From JAENVU01 sp964544295 (GTDB taxonomy: Bacteria; Actinomycetota; Acidimicrobiia; IMCC26256; JAENVU01), in NCBI GenBank assembly GCA_964544295.1, contig CAZJBJ010000042.1:1-23357 (forward strand): a DNA stretch of 23,357 bases, read 5' to 3'. The position numbers and the translations under genes are program-made. The notes beneath the pieces are model-generated. The model made no database searches, had not been told where the DNA came from, and was given only the letters and a program-made list of their open reading frames with translations. Positions 14,639-21,066 of the stretch are shown here, piece after piece. Within the stretch, counting starts at the first letter, position 1. Each line of letters opens with the position of its first letter.

Positions 14639-16360
14639 TCAGACCGTCGACACGGTGCGCGTGTCGCGACCTGATCGCAGGATCGACCCCGGGGTGGCTC
14701 CGGTGGCCCGATTGCTGCGGACCGTCTCCACGCCGTTGACGAACACGTGCTCCACGCCAATGGCGTCGGCCGTGAGCCGTGCCGTCCCGCCGGGAAGGTC
14801 CGAGACCAGCGTGGCCGCTTCCGAGCCGATCGTCGTCGGGTCGAACACCACGAGATCGGCGGCCGCACCGGGCGTGATGACGCCCCGGTCCCGCAGTCCG
14901 AAGAGCGCCGCCGGGTCGCGCGTGATCATCCGGACCGCGTCCTCGATGCTCACGAGCTGACGTCCCCGGAGCATGTCGCCGAGGAACCGGGTCGTGTACG
15001 GCGCGCCGCACATCCGATCCAGGTGGGCGCCGGCGTCGGACCCGCCCAGCATCGCACGACCGTCCTCCCACACCGTCTTGCGCAACGCCCAGGACGCCGG
15101 GTCGCCGTCGGGGGCGATGGGCCACAGGATCGTGCGGAGATCGTCGGCGATGACGAGATCCACCAACGTGTCGAACGGCGCGGTGCCGCGTTCGGCCGCG
15201 ATCGCCGCCACCGTCCGGCCCTTCAGCCCCTCGTTCACGTCGGAGTACGTGTCGCCGATCACGTAGTTGGTCCAGTCGGCGAGGCGACGGAACACGCCGG
15301 CCTCCTCGCTGTTGGCCCGGGCGTCCATCCACTGTCGCGTCTCGGGGTCGCGCAGCCGCTGGATGCGTTCGGGCACGGGCAGGCCCATGACGTCGTTCCA
15401 GCCGGGCAGCATGAACAACGCGCAGTAGTTCAGGAAGCTCATGTTCATCGGCACGAGCACCGGCATGGTCAGCGCGACGACCCGGCCGCCGAGCGCCGCG
15501 GCGCGATCCGCGGCCGAGAGCTGCCGGGGCACCCGATCGGGTACCCGCGAGTCGACGGTCAGCACGTTCCAGTTGATCGGCCGTTGACCGGCGGCCGACA
15601 TCTTCGCCAGCAGTTCGATCTCGTCGTCCGCGAACTGGTCCAGACACCCGTCGATGATGCCTTCGAGCGTGGTGCCCTCGTGCTCCGCCACGGCCGCACA
15701 CAGCGCCAGCACCTCGGCCTCGCTCGCCCAGCGCGACGCGACCGGCTGCCCGTCACCGTCGGAATGCGTCTTCGAGAGCGTCGTCGAGAAACCGAGGCCA
15801 CCGGCCTCGATCGCCCGGTGCAACTCGGCGACCATGGTCGCCAGTTCGTCCGCGGTCGCCTCCCGGCCGACGGCCTCGGTCCCCATCACGTACCGGCGGA
15901 GCGCACAGTGGCCGACGAGGAATCCGGCGTTGACCGCGACCGCACCGTCGAGTCGGTCCAGGTACTCGCCGAAGGTCTCCCAGTTCCAGTCGACCCCGTG
16001 TTCGAGTGCGGCGAGCGGCATGCCTTCGACCTTCGCCATCATCCGACGCAGGTAGTCGGCATCTTCGGCGTGCAGCGGCGCGAGCGTGAAGCCGCAGTTC
16101 CCGCCGATCACGGACGTGACCCCGTGCACGTTGCTCGGCGACGCCGTCGGATCCCAGAACAGCTGGGCGTCGTAGTGGGTGTGCGGGTCGACGAATCCGG
16201 GGGTGACCATCAGCCCGTCGCCATCGATCGTCCGAGCGCCGGTCGCGTCGACGGCACCGACCTCGGCGATACGCCCGTCGGCCACCGAGACGTCGGCCAC
16301 GCGGGCCGGCGTCCCCGTGCCGTCGACCACCGTTGCCCCTCGAATCACCAGGTCGACCAT
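14639..16360 (-). CDS. N-acyl-D-amino-acid deacylase-like amidohydrolase
   Basis: A 573-aa amidohydrolase-superfamily protein (D-aminoacylase type). The N-terminal beta-sandwich (about 1-50, LVIRGATVVDGTG, then VADVSVADGRIAEVG) leads to the metal motif GFVDPHTHYDAQ (H60, H62). VIGGNCGFTLAP supplies the metal-bridging Cys C89, and GGSDAGAHLD supplies D442. The C-terminus returns to the sandwich (ITPGAAADLVVFD, then VEHVFVNGVE). The segment that in classical D-aminoacylases carries further metal histidines (SHxK) reads INWNVL here (about 262-267), and SKTHSDGDGQPV (197-206) may substitute. The exact reaction may therefore differ from D-amino-acid deacylation. It has GAGGAG 10 nt before the ATG and a TAGCCTCCG promoter element. 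It is followed by the DUF2817 peptidase gene. The superfamily is certain; the substrate is not. Confidence 0.92.
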   Translation of the reverse strand: MVDLVIRGATVVDGTGTPARVADVSVADGRIAEVGAVDATGARTIDGDGLMVTPGFVDPHTHYDAQLFWDPTASPSNVHGVTSVIGGNCGFTLAPLHAEDADYLRRMMAKVEGMPLAALEHGVDWNWETFGEYLDRLDGAVAVNAGFLVGHCALRRYVMGTEAVGREATADELATMVAELHRAIEAGGLGFSTTLSKTHSDGDGQPVASRWASEAEVLALCAAVAEHEGTTLEGIIDGCLDQFADDEIELLAKMSAAGQRPINWNVLTVDSRVPDRVPRQLSAADRAAALGGRVVALTMPVLVPMNMSFLNYCALFMLPGWNDVMGLPVPERIQRLRDPETRQWMDARANSEEAGVFRRLADWTNYVIGDTYSDVNEGLKGRTVAAIAAERGTAPFDTLVDLVIADDLRTILWPIAPDGDPASWALRKTVWEDGRAMLGGSDAGAHLDRMCGAPYTTRFLGDMLRGRQLVSIEDAVRMITRDPAALFGLRDRGVITPGAAADLVVFDPTTIGSEAATLVSDLPGGTARLTADAIGVEHVFVNGVETVRSNRATGATPGSILRSGRDTRTVSTV

Positions 16361-16400
16361 CCGCCGCGCACTCCTCTGTGTTCCGATCTCCGAACGGAGT

Positions 16401-16409
16401 CGGAGGCTA
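16401..16409 (-). promoter_or_regulatory. Putative promoter element TAGCCTCCG of the amidohydrolase operon
   Basis: The minus-strand TAGCCT lies about 43 nt before the ATG at 16360, leaving a short leader with a GAGGAG Shine-Dalgarno. It is identical to elements upstream of the two acyl-CoA ligases. It lies in the 95-bp gap behind the thioesterase gene, so the amidohydrolase pair can be expressed independently. Confidence 0.4.
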
Positions 16410-16455
16410 CCGCCTGACCTTCCCGGCGCCCGCGCCTGCGCCGGAGGACCGCAGG

Positions 16456-17301
16456 TCAGTCGCGCTGACCGGGGTTGGGGTTCAACGCGCGCGGCCGGCA
16501 GAGCATCTGCTGCCCGCCGGTAGCCAGCAGGCGCCCGTCGTCGGACCAGATCGCGCCGACACCGCTGACGAGTCCGTCGTGGGCGGCCGGCGAGTGCACG
16601 TCGGTGAGCAGGTACTCCCGCTCCGGGGCCGCGGCGTGGAACCGGACCTGGATGTCGATACTCGGCGCGTACCAGCCGGCATTCTCGACATGACCGCGCA
16701 TGGCGACGGGCCAGAACACGGTGTCGAGGACGAGGAGCGACCGCCCGGCGTCCACGAACGGGTCACTGAAGGTCGCGGTGGGAACGAACCGGTACCAGGT
16801 GTTCTCGTGGAACTCGCCGGGCGCGCGGTTGTCCCAGTCGTCGATCCAGTCACAGGGCCGGCATTCGAGGTTGTCCCAGAACCGGAACCCCGGCGCCTCG
16901 TCGGCCATCCGGTCGGCCATCGTCGGAAGTTCGTGGGGTGCCGCCACCGCGGGCGGCGACCACGCGTCGTGGACGAGTCCGTCGCCTTCGGTCACCACCC
17001 ACACCATCGCCTCGAGGATCGGCCGGTCGTGTTGGGTCATCGACACCGCCATGGACTCCACCCGCTTCGTGCGCCGCAGGGTGCGAACGGTGATGTCCAC
17101 GTCGTCGAACTCGGCGACGCCGAGGAAGTGCCCCGCGAACGACGCCGGCCGGAGGAGGTCCGTGTGGGCACCGGCCGCCCGCAACGCGAGGACCGCCATG
17201 TACCCGCCGTTGGGACCCCAGATCTCCCAATCACGCGAGACCGTTGCCGTGTACCGACCGTCGCCACCGCGGACCGTCGTGTCGATATCGAGTGCGCCCA
17301 T
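16456..17301 (-). CDS. Acyl-CoA thioesterase family protein (double hotdog)
   Basis: A 281-aa protein with two hotdog halves, as in TesB-like acyl-CoA thioesterases. The N-terminal half carries VSRDWEIWGPNGGYMAVLALRAAGA (about 21-45), the family's helix entry with the NGG turn, then HFLGVAEFDDVDITVRTLRRTKRVESMAVSMTQ (about 58-90). The C-terminal half holds LLVLDTVFWPVAMRG (about 189-203), the SIDIQVRFH strand and SGVGAIWSDDGRLLATGGQQMLCRP (about 246-270). It would release free acids from CoA or trim CoA pools during catabolism of the acids activated by nearby ligases. TACGAT ends 6 nt before the ATG with no Shine-Dalgarno, again a likely leaderless start. It is divergent from the FadD3-like gene and shares an inverted repeat between the two promoters. 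Confidence 0.88.
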   Translation of the reverse strand: MGALDIDTTVRGGDGRYTATVSRDWEIWGPNGGYMAVLALRAAGAHTDLLRPASFAGHFLGVAEFDDVDITVRTLRRTKRVESMAVSMTQHDRPILEAMVWVVTEGDGLVHDAWSPPAVAAPHELPTMADRMADEAPGFRFWDNLECRPCDWIDDWDNRAPGEFHENTWYRFVPTATFSDPFVDAGRSLLVLDTVFWPVAMRGHVENAGWYAPSIDIQVRFHAAAPEREYLLTDVHSPAAHDGLVSGVGAIWSDDGRLLATGGQQMLCRPRALNPNPGQRD

Positions 17302-17307
17302 CCGGGC

Positions 17308-17313
17308 ATCGTA
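17308..17313 (-). promoter_or_regulatory. Putative -10 element (TACGAT) of the thioesterase gene
   Basis: The minus-strand TACGAT ends 6 nt before the ATG at 17301. There is no Shine-Dalgarno, consistent with leaderless transcription. Confidence 0.35.
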
Positions 17314-17319
17314 GGAACT

Positions 17320-17338
17320 GCGGTGGCAACTGCACCGC
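17320..17338. promoter_or_regulatory. Inverted repeat GCGGTG-N7-CACCGC between divergent promoters
   Basis: Perfect 6-bp arms 7 bp apart, lying between the TACGAT element of the thioesterase gene and the TAGCCT element of the FadD3-like gene. Its position suits a shared operator that co-regulates both genes. No KstR2-type AnCAAGnnCTTGnT site is seen here. Confidence 0.4.
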
Positions 17339-17353
17339 CGAATTCGCGACCAC

Positions 17354-17382
17354 TAGCCTCCGCGACCTACCGCACGAAGGAG
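17354..17382 (+). promoter_or_regulatory. Promoter element TAGCCTCCG and Shine-Dalgarno of the FadD3-like gene
   Basis: TAGCCTCCG (17354-17362) is followed by AAGGAG (17377-17382). The spacing decides the start: AAGGAG is 7 nt from GTG 17390 but only 1 nt from GTG 17384, so 17390 is preferred. Confidence 0.5.
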
Positions 17383-17389
17383 TGTGCCA

Positions 17390-18988
17390 GTGACCCGGGC
17401 CGACATCGAATGGGGAACGATCCCGAACCTGCTGCACCACGCGGCCGTCACCCGCGGCGACACTCCCGCGATCTACGACGGGGACACCGTCATCTCCTGG
17501 GCCGGACTGGAGACCGTCGCCCGGCGGGCCGCCGGGGCGTACATCGCCGCCGGGGTGCAGCCTGGTGATCGGGTGGCGATCTGGGCTCCCAACGTCTGGG
17601 AGTGGATCCCGGCCGCGCTCGGGATCCACCTCGCCGGTGGCGTGCTGGTCCCGTTGAACACCCGGTACAAGGGCGTCGAGGCGGCGTACATCCTCGAACG
17701 CAGCAACGCCCGGGCATTGATCACGATGGGCGAGTTCCTCGGGACGGACTACACCGCGTTGTTGTCGAGCGCGGTCGACCCGCACGCCGACCTGCCCGAC
17801 CTGGTGACGATCGTGTCCCTGCGCAGCGCGGGCCCGGGCAGCTGGGACGAGTTCCTCGCCACGGCCGCGGCCGACGCCGATGCCGAGATCGACGCCCGGG
17901 TCGCCGCCCTCACCGCCGACGATCTCTCGGACATCCTGTTCACCTCCGGCACGACCGGCAATCCGAAGGGCGTCATGGAGACGCACGGCGCGACGTTGCG
18001 TGCGTTCCAGGCCTGGAGCGATGTCGTCGGCCTCCGGGAGGGCGACCGCTACCTGATCGTGAATCCGTTCTTCCACGCGTTCGGCTACAAGGCCGGCTGG
18101 CTGAGTGCGCTGATGACCGGAGCGACCATCCATCCCCAGCCCGTGTTCGACGTCGACCAGGTGCTGGAACGGGTCCACCGCGAACAGATCACGATGCTCC
18201 CTGGACCCCCGACCCTGTTCCACACGATCCTCGACCATCCCCGGCGCGCCGAATACGACCTGTCGTCGCTGCGGCTCGCGGTCACGGGCGCCGCCGCGAT
18301 TCCCGTCGAGCTGATCACGCGCATGCGCGACGAGCTCACCTTCGAGACGATCATCACGGGCTACGGCCTGACCGAGGCCTCCGGCATCGCCACCATGTGC
18401 CGGTACGACGACGACCCCGAGACCATCGCCACCACGAGCGGCCGCGCGATTCCCGATGTCGAGGTGCTCGTCGTGGACGAGCGCGGCACCGAGGTCCCGC
18501 GGGGTGAACCGGGCGAGATCGTCGTGCGGGGCTACAACGTGATGCGGGGCTACTTCGACGACCCCGAGGAGACCGCGGCCGCGATCGACCCGGATGGCTG
18601 GCTGCACACCGGCGACATCGGGGTCATGGACGAACGCGGCTACATCCGGATCACCGACCGGACCAAGGACATGTTCATCGTCGGCGGGTTCAACGCCTAT
18701 CCGGCCGAGATCGAGAACCTCATGCTGGCGAACGACGCGATCGCGCAGGTCGCGGTGATCGGGGTCCCCGATGCCCGGATGGGTGAAGTCGGGATGGCGT
18801 TCGTCGTGCCGCGTCCGGGAGCCACGCCGACCGCGGACGAACTGATCGCGTGGTGCCGGGACACGATGGCCAACTTCAAGGCACCGCGGTACGTCGAGAT
18901 CGTCGACGAGCTGCCCCTCAACGCAACCGGGAAGGTGCTGAAGTTCGAACTGCGAGAACTCGCCGCCGCCAAGATCGGCACGCCATGA
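17390..18988 (+). CDS. fadD3: FadD3-like acyl-CoA ligase (HIP-CoA synthetase type)
   Basis: A 532-aa ANL enzyme. It resembles mycobacterial FadD3, which ligates CoA to the steroid C/D-ring propionate HIP, along its whole length as I recall that family: DRVAIWAPNVWEWIPAALGIHLAGGVLVPLNTRY (about 60-93), then DDLSDILFTSGTTGNPKGV (P-loop 184-194), NPFFHAFGYKAGWLSALMTGA, ITMLPGPPTLFHTILDHP, SSLRLAVTGAAAIPV, YGLTEASGIATMCR (325-338), GWLHTGDIG (413-421), ITDRTKDMFIVGGFNAYPAEIE and LPLNATGKVLK with catalytic K515. Its ATGA overlap with a PaaI-type thioesterase gene and the divergent second thioesterase fit a CoA-activation/release unit. No other ring-degradation steroid genes (ipdAB, kstR2) are present, so the substrate could be another bicyclic or terpenoid-like acid. 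The class is certain; the FadD3 orthology is likely. Confidence 0.85.
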   Translation: MTRADIEWGTIPNLLHHAAVTRGDTPAIYDGDTVISWAGLETVARRAAGAYIAAGVQPGDRVAIWAPNVWEWIPAALGIHLAGGVLVPLNTRYKGVEAAYILERSNARALITMGEFLGTDYTALLSSAVDPHADLPDLVTIVSLRSAGPGSWDEFLATAAADADAEIDARVAALTADDLSDILFTSGTTGNPKGVMETHGATLRAFQAWSDVVGLREGDRYLIVNPFFHAFGYKAGWLSALMTGATIHPQPVFDVDQVLERVHREQITMLPGPPTLFHTILDHPRRAEYDLSSLRLAVTGAAAIPVELITRMRDELTFETIITGYGLTEASGIATMCRYDDDPETIATTSGRAIPDVEVLVVDERGTEVPRGEPGEIVVRGYNVMRGYFDDPEETAAAIDPDGWLHTGDIGVMDERGYIRITDRTKDMFIVGGFNAYPAEIENLMLANDAIAQVAVIGVPDARMGEVGMAFVVPRPGATPTADELIAWCRDTMANFKAPRYVEIVDELPLNATGKVLKFELRELAAAKIGTP

Positions 18989-19416
18989 GTCTCACCGAGG
19001 CGGAACAGGCCGAGCGACGATCGTTCCTCCGCGACGCCATGGTCCGGACGCCGTTCATCTCGACCCTCGGTCTGGTCGTCGAGGAATGGTCACCGGCCGG
19101 GGCCCGGCTCCGGCTCCCCTTCTCGCCGACGCTCACCAACGACGGCAAGGCCGTCCACGGCGGCGCGATCGCGTCCCTGATCGACACGACCGGCGCTGCC
19201 GCGGTCTGGGCCGGCCACGACTTCGACAAGGGCGCGCGTGCCGCGACAGTCTCCCTCACGGTCAACTATGTCGGTGCAGCCCGCGGCACCGATCTGGTCG
19301 GACAGGCCCGGTGTGTGAAGCGCGGCAAGGATCTCGCCTTCACCGACATCCGCGTCACCGACCCCGACGACAGGGTGATCGCGACCGCTTCGCTCGTGTA
19401 TCGCATCGTTCCGTAG
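18985..19416 (+). CDS. PaaI-type hotdog thioesterase
   Basis: A 143-aa single hotdog-fold protein. The diagnostic segment is NDGKAVHGGAIASLIDTTGAAA (about 52-73), with the HGG turn at 58-60 and the helix Asp D67 that activates water in PaaI-like thioesterases. The strands ARAATVSLTVNYVGAA (about 84-99), LVGQARCVKRGKDLAFTDIRVTD and VIATASLVYRIVP close the fold. Such enzymes form tetramers in the cytosol and hydrolyse aryl- or acyl-CoA, often rescuing CoA from dead-end esters. Its ATG overlaps the stop of the FadD3-like gene by 4 bp, so it likely acts on the product of that ligase or downstream CoA esters. Confidence 0.92.
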   Translation: MSLTEAEQAERRSFLRDAMVRTPFISTLGLVVEEWSPAGARLRLPFSPTLTNDGKAVHGGAIASLIDTTGAAAVWAGHDFDKGARAATVSLTVNYVGAARGTDLVGQARCVKRGKDLAFTDIRVTDPDDRVIATASLVYRIVP

Positions 19417-19440
19417 TGCAATCAACCCACGACGTTGCAC
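19416..19440. repeat. Inverted repeat GTGCAA-N13-TTGCAC upstream of the TetR gene
   Basis: Perfect 6-bp arms (19416-19421 and 19435-19440). The right arm doubles as a -35-like TTGCAC hexamer for the TetR gene. It may be an operator half of a larger site with the next repeat, or a weak hairpin after the thioesterase stop. Confidence 0.4.
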
Positions 19441-19466
19441 GGTGCGTGTAATGACATCTACCGTGC
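19437..19466. promoter_or_regulatory. Inverted repeat GCACGGT-N16-ACCGTGC, candidate TetR autoregulatory operator
   Basis: Perfect 7-bp arms spanning 30 bp, a size seen for TetR-family operators. It covers the stretch from the -35-like TTGCAC to the -10-like TACCGT just before the TetR start. This is the position expected if the regulator represses its own gene and the overlapping dehalogenase gene. The symmetry is visible; binding is inferred. Confidence 0.5.
19459..19464 (+). promoter_or_regulatory. Putative -10 element (TACCGT) of the TetR-dehalogenase operon
   Basis: TACCGT lies 18 bp after TTGCAC (19435-19440) and ends 7 nt before the ATG at 19472. This supports a leaderless start there rather than at GTG 19442 or ATG 19451. 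Confidence 0.35.
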
Positions 19467-19471
19467 CGCGG

Positions 19472-20059
19472 ATGACGAGCGCTTCCGCAGTCGACGGCCG
19501 GTCCGCCCGGGCGCAGCGCACGCGGGATTCGGTCGTCGCGGCGGTCCTGGAGCTGGCCGCCTCGGGGGTCGGACGGCCGACCGCCCGGGAGATCGCCGAT
19601 CGGGCCGGCATCTCGGTGCGATCGGTGTACGTCCACTTCGACGACCTCGACGACCTGTTCCGGGCGGCCGCCGCCCGCCACACCGAACAGATGGCGTCAC
19701 TGCTCAAGCCGGTCGACGCCGGCCTGCCACTCACCGAACGCATCGCCGCGGCCACCCAACAACGCGTCGCGATCCACGAGAACTTCGGGGCGGTGCGGCG
19801 CGCCGCCGAGCAGTGGGCGCCGGTCTCACCCGCGTTGGCCGACGTCCTGCGCGCCGGCCGCGACGTCGGTCGCCAGGACGTGGAGCGATTGTTCGGCCCG
19901 GTGGTCCGGGGCCGCGCCGACGACGACGTCGTGTTGAGCGCGGTCACCTTGTTCCTCAGCGCGGCGGCGTGGGATTCGCTGCGCGACCAGGGCCTCTCGG
20001 TCGACGCGGCGGCCGAGATCATCACGCACACGCTGACCCGGCTGCTGGAGTCCACCTGA
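19472..20059 (+). CDS. TetR/AcrR family transcriptional regulator
   Basis: A 195-aa repressor-type protein. The N-terminal HTH spans about residues 13-60: AQRTRDSVVAAVLELAASG, then RPTAREIADRAGISVRSVYVHFDDLDDLFRAAAARH, with the diagnostic VYVHF and DLF elements. The remaining helices form the ligand and dimer domain. The start at 19472 is chosen because the -10-like hexamer and a 30-bp inverted repeat lie just upstream; ATG 19451 and GTG 19442 are in-frame alternatives that would add 7 or 10 residues. Its TGA shares a base with the ATG of the haloalkane dehalogenase gene (TGATG), so both are made from one mRNA. The dehalogenase operon is therefore the likely target; the inducer could be a haloalkane or a product of it. 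The sequence does not show whether it is also the regulator of the KstR-like site at 9102. Confidence 0.9.
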   Translation: MTSASAVDGRSARAQRTRDSVVAAVLELAASGVGRPTAREIADRAGISVRSVYVHFDDLDDLFRAAAARHTEQMASLLKPVDAGLPLTERIAAATQQRVAIHENFGAVRRAAEQWAPVSPALADVLRAGRDVGRQDVERLFGPVVRGRADDDVVLSAVTLFLSAAAWDSLRDQGLSVDAAAEIITHTLTRLLEST

Positions 20060-20976
20060 TGGAGACGCTCCGTACGCCCGACGACCGGTTCGCGAACCTG
20101 CCCGACTTCGACTTCGCGCCGCACTACGCGGAGATCCCGTCCGGGGACGGCTCCGGGACGCTCAGAGTTCACTACCTCGATGAGGGCACGGGCGATTCCG
20201 ATGAGACCGTGCTGCTCATGCACGGCGAGCCGTCGTGGTGCTTCCTGTACCGGCACATGATCCCGACCCTGACCGCCGCCGGTCACCGGATTCTCGCCCC
20301 TGACCTTCCCGGGTTCGGTCGGTCGGACAAGCCCACGCCCCGCAGCGAGTACACCTACCAACGCCACGTCGACTGGATGGGCGCGTGGCTCGTCGGTCAG
20401 GACCTGCACGACCTCACCCTGGTGTGCCAGGACTGGGGTGGGCTCATCGGCCTGCGCCTCGTCGCGGCGATGCCCGAACGATTCCGGCGCGTGGTGGCCG
20501 CGAACACCTTCCTCCCCACCGGCGACACGAGCCCTGGCGACGCGTTCCTGCGCTGGCAGGAGTTCTCCCAATCGGTCGAGTCGTTCCCGGCCGGCTTCAT
20601 CGTCAACTCCGGATGCACGACGGACCTCACCGATGATGTCGTCGCCGCCTACGACGCCCCCTTCCCCGACGAGACGTACAAGGAAGGGGCGCGCCAGTTC
20701 CCGCTCCTGGTGCCGACCTCACCCGACGACCCGGCCGCGGCTCCCAACCGGGCCGCGTGGGAAGTCCTGGCCACATTCGACCGTCCCTTCCTCACCGCGT
20801 ACTCCGATTCGGATCCGGTGACCGGTGGTGGCGATCGCGCGTTCCTGGCACGCGTCCCCGGCACGAAGGGGCAACCACACACGACCATCGAGCACGGTGG
20901 CCACTTCCTCCAGGAGGACCAGGGGCCCGCCCTCGCCGCCGTCGTGAACGACTTCATCGCGGGGACCGCTCCATGA
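20059..20976 (+). CDS. dhmA: Haloalkane dehalogenase, subfamily HLD-I (alpha/beta hydrolase)
   Basis: A 305-aa enzyme that hydrolyses carbon-halogen bonds to an alcohol, halide and proton. The opening METLRTPDDRFANLPDFDF is typical of HLD-I enzymes. HGEPSW (55-60) carries the oxyanion and halide-binding region. VCQDWGG supplies the nucleophile D125 and halide-stabilising W126. The cap contains FLRWQEF, with W166 as probable second halide-stabilising Trp. AYSDSDPVTGG gives the acid (D252 most likely), and H282 in EHGGHFLQED is the base. The whole catalytic pentad is therefore present. It resembles mycobacterial DhmA (Rv2296-type) as I recall the family; some such proteins act poorly on halides, so a different natural substrate is possible. 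It is translationally coupled to the upstream TetR gene by a one-base overlap. Confidence 0.93.
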   Translation: METLRTPDDRFANLPDFDFAPHYAEIPSGDGSGTLRVHYLDEGTGDSDETVLLMHGEPSWCFLYRHMIPTLTAAGHRILAPDLPGFGRSDKPTPRSEYTYQRHVDWMGAWLVGQDLHDLTLVCQDWGGLIGLRLVAAMPERFRRVVAANTFLPTGDTSPGDAFLRWQEFSQSVESFPAGFIVNSGCTTDLTDDVVAAYDAPFPDETYKEGARQFPLLVPTSPDDPAAAPNRAAWEVLATFDRPFLTAYSDSDPVTGGGDRAFLARVPGTKGQPHTTIEHGGHFLQEDQGPALAAVVNDFIAGTAP

Positions 20977-21066
20977 CCTGCCGCGATCCACATCGACGGA
21001 CTCGGTAGGTTCGGCGCCAGTGTTCCGGGGGGAATCACCGACGACGAGTTGGCCACGGGGGTGCGC

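Noticed and set aside
14747..16417. 556-aa plus-strand open frame opposite the amidohydrolase
   Set aside because: No family motif, His/Arg/Gly-biased composition, and full overlap with a gene having intact catalytic motifs.
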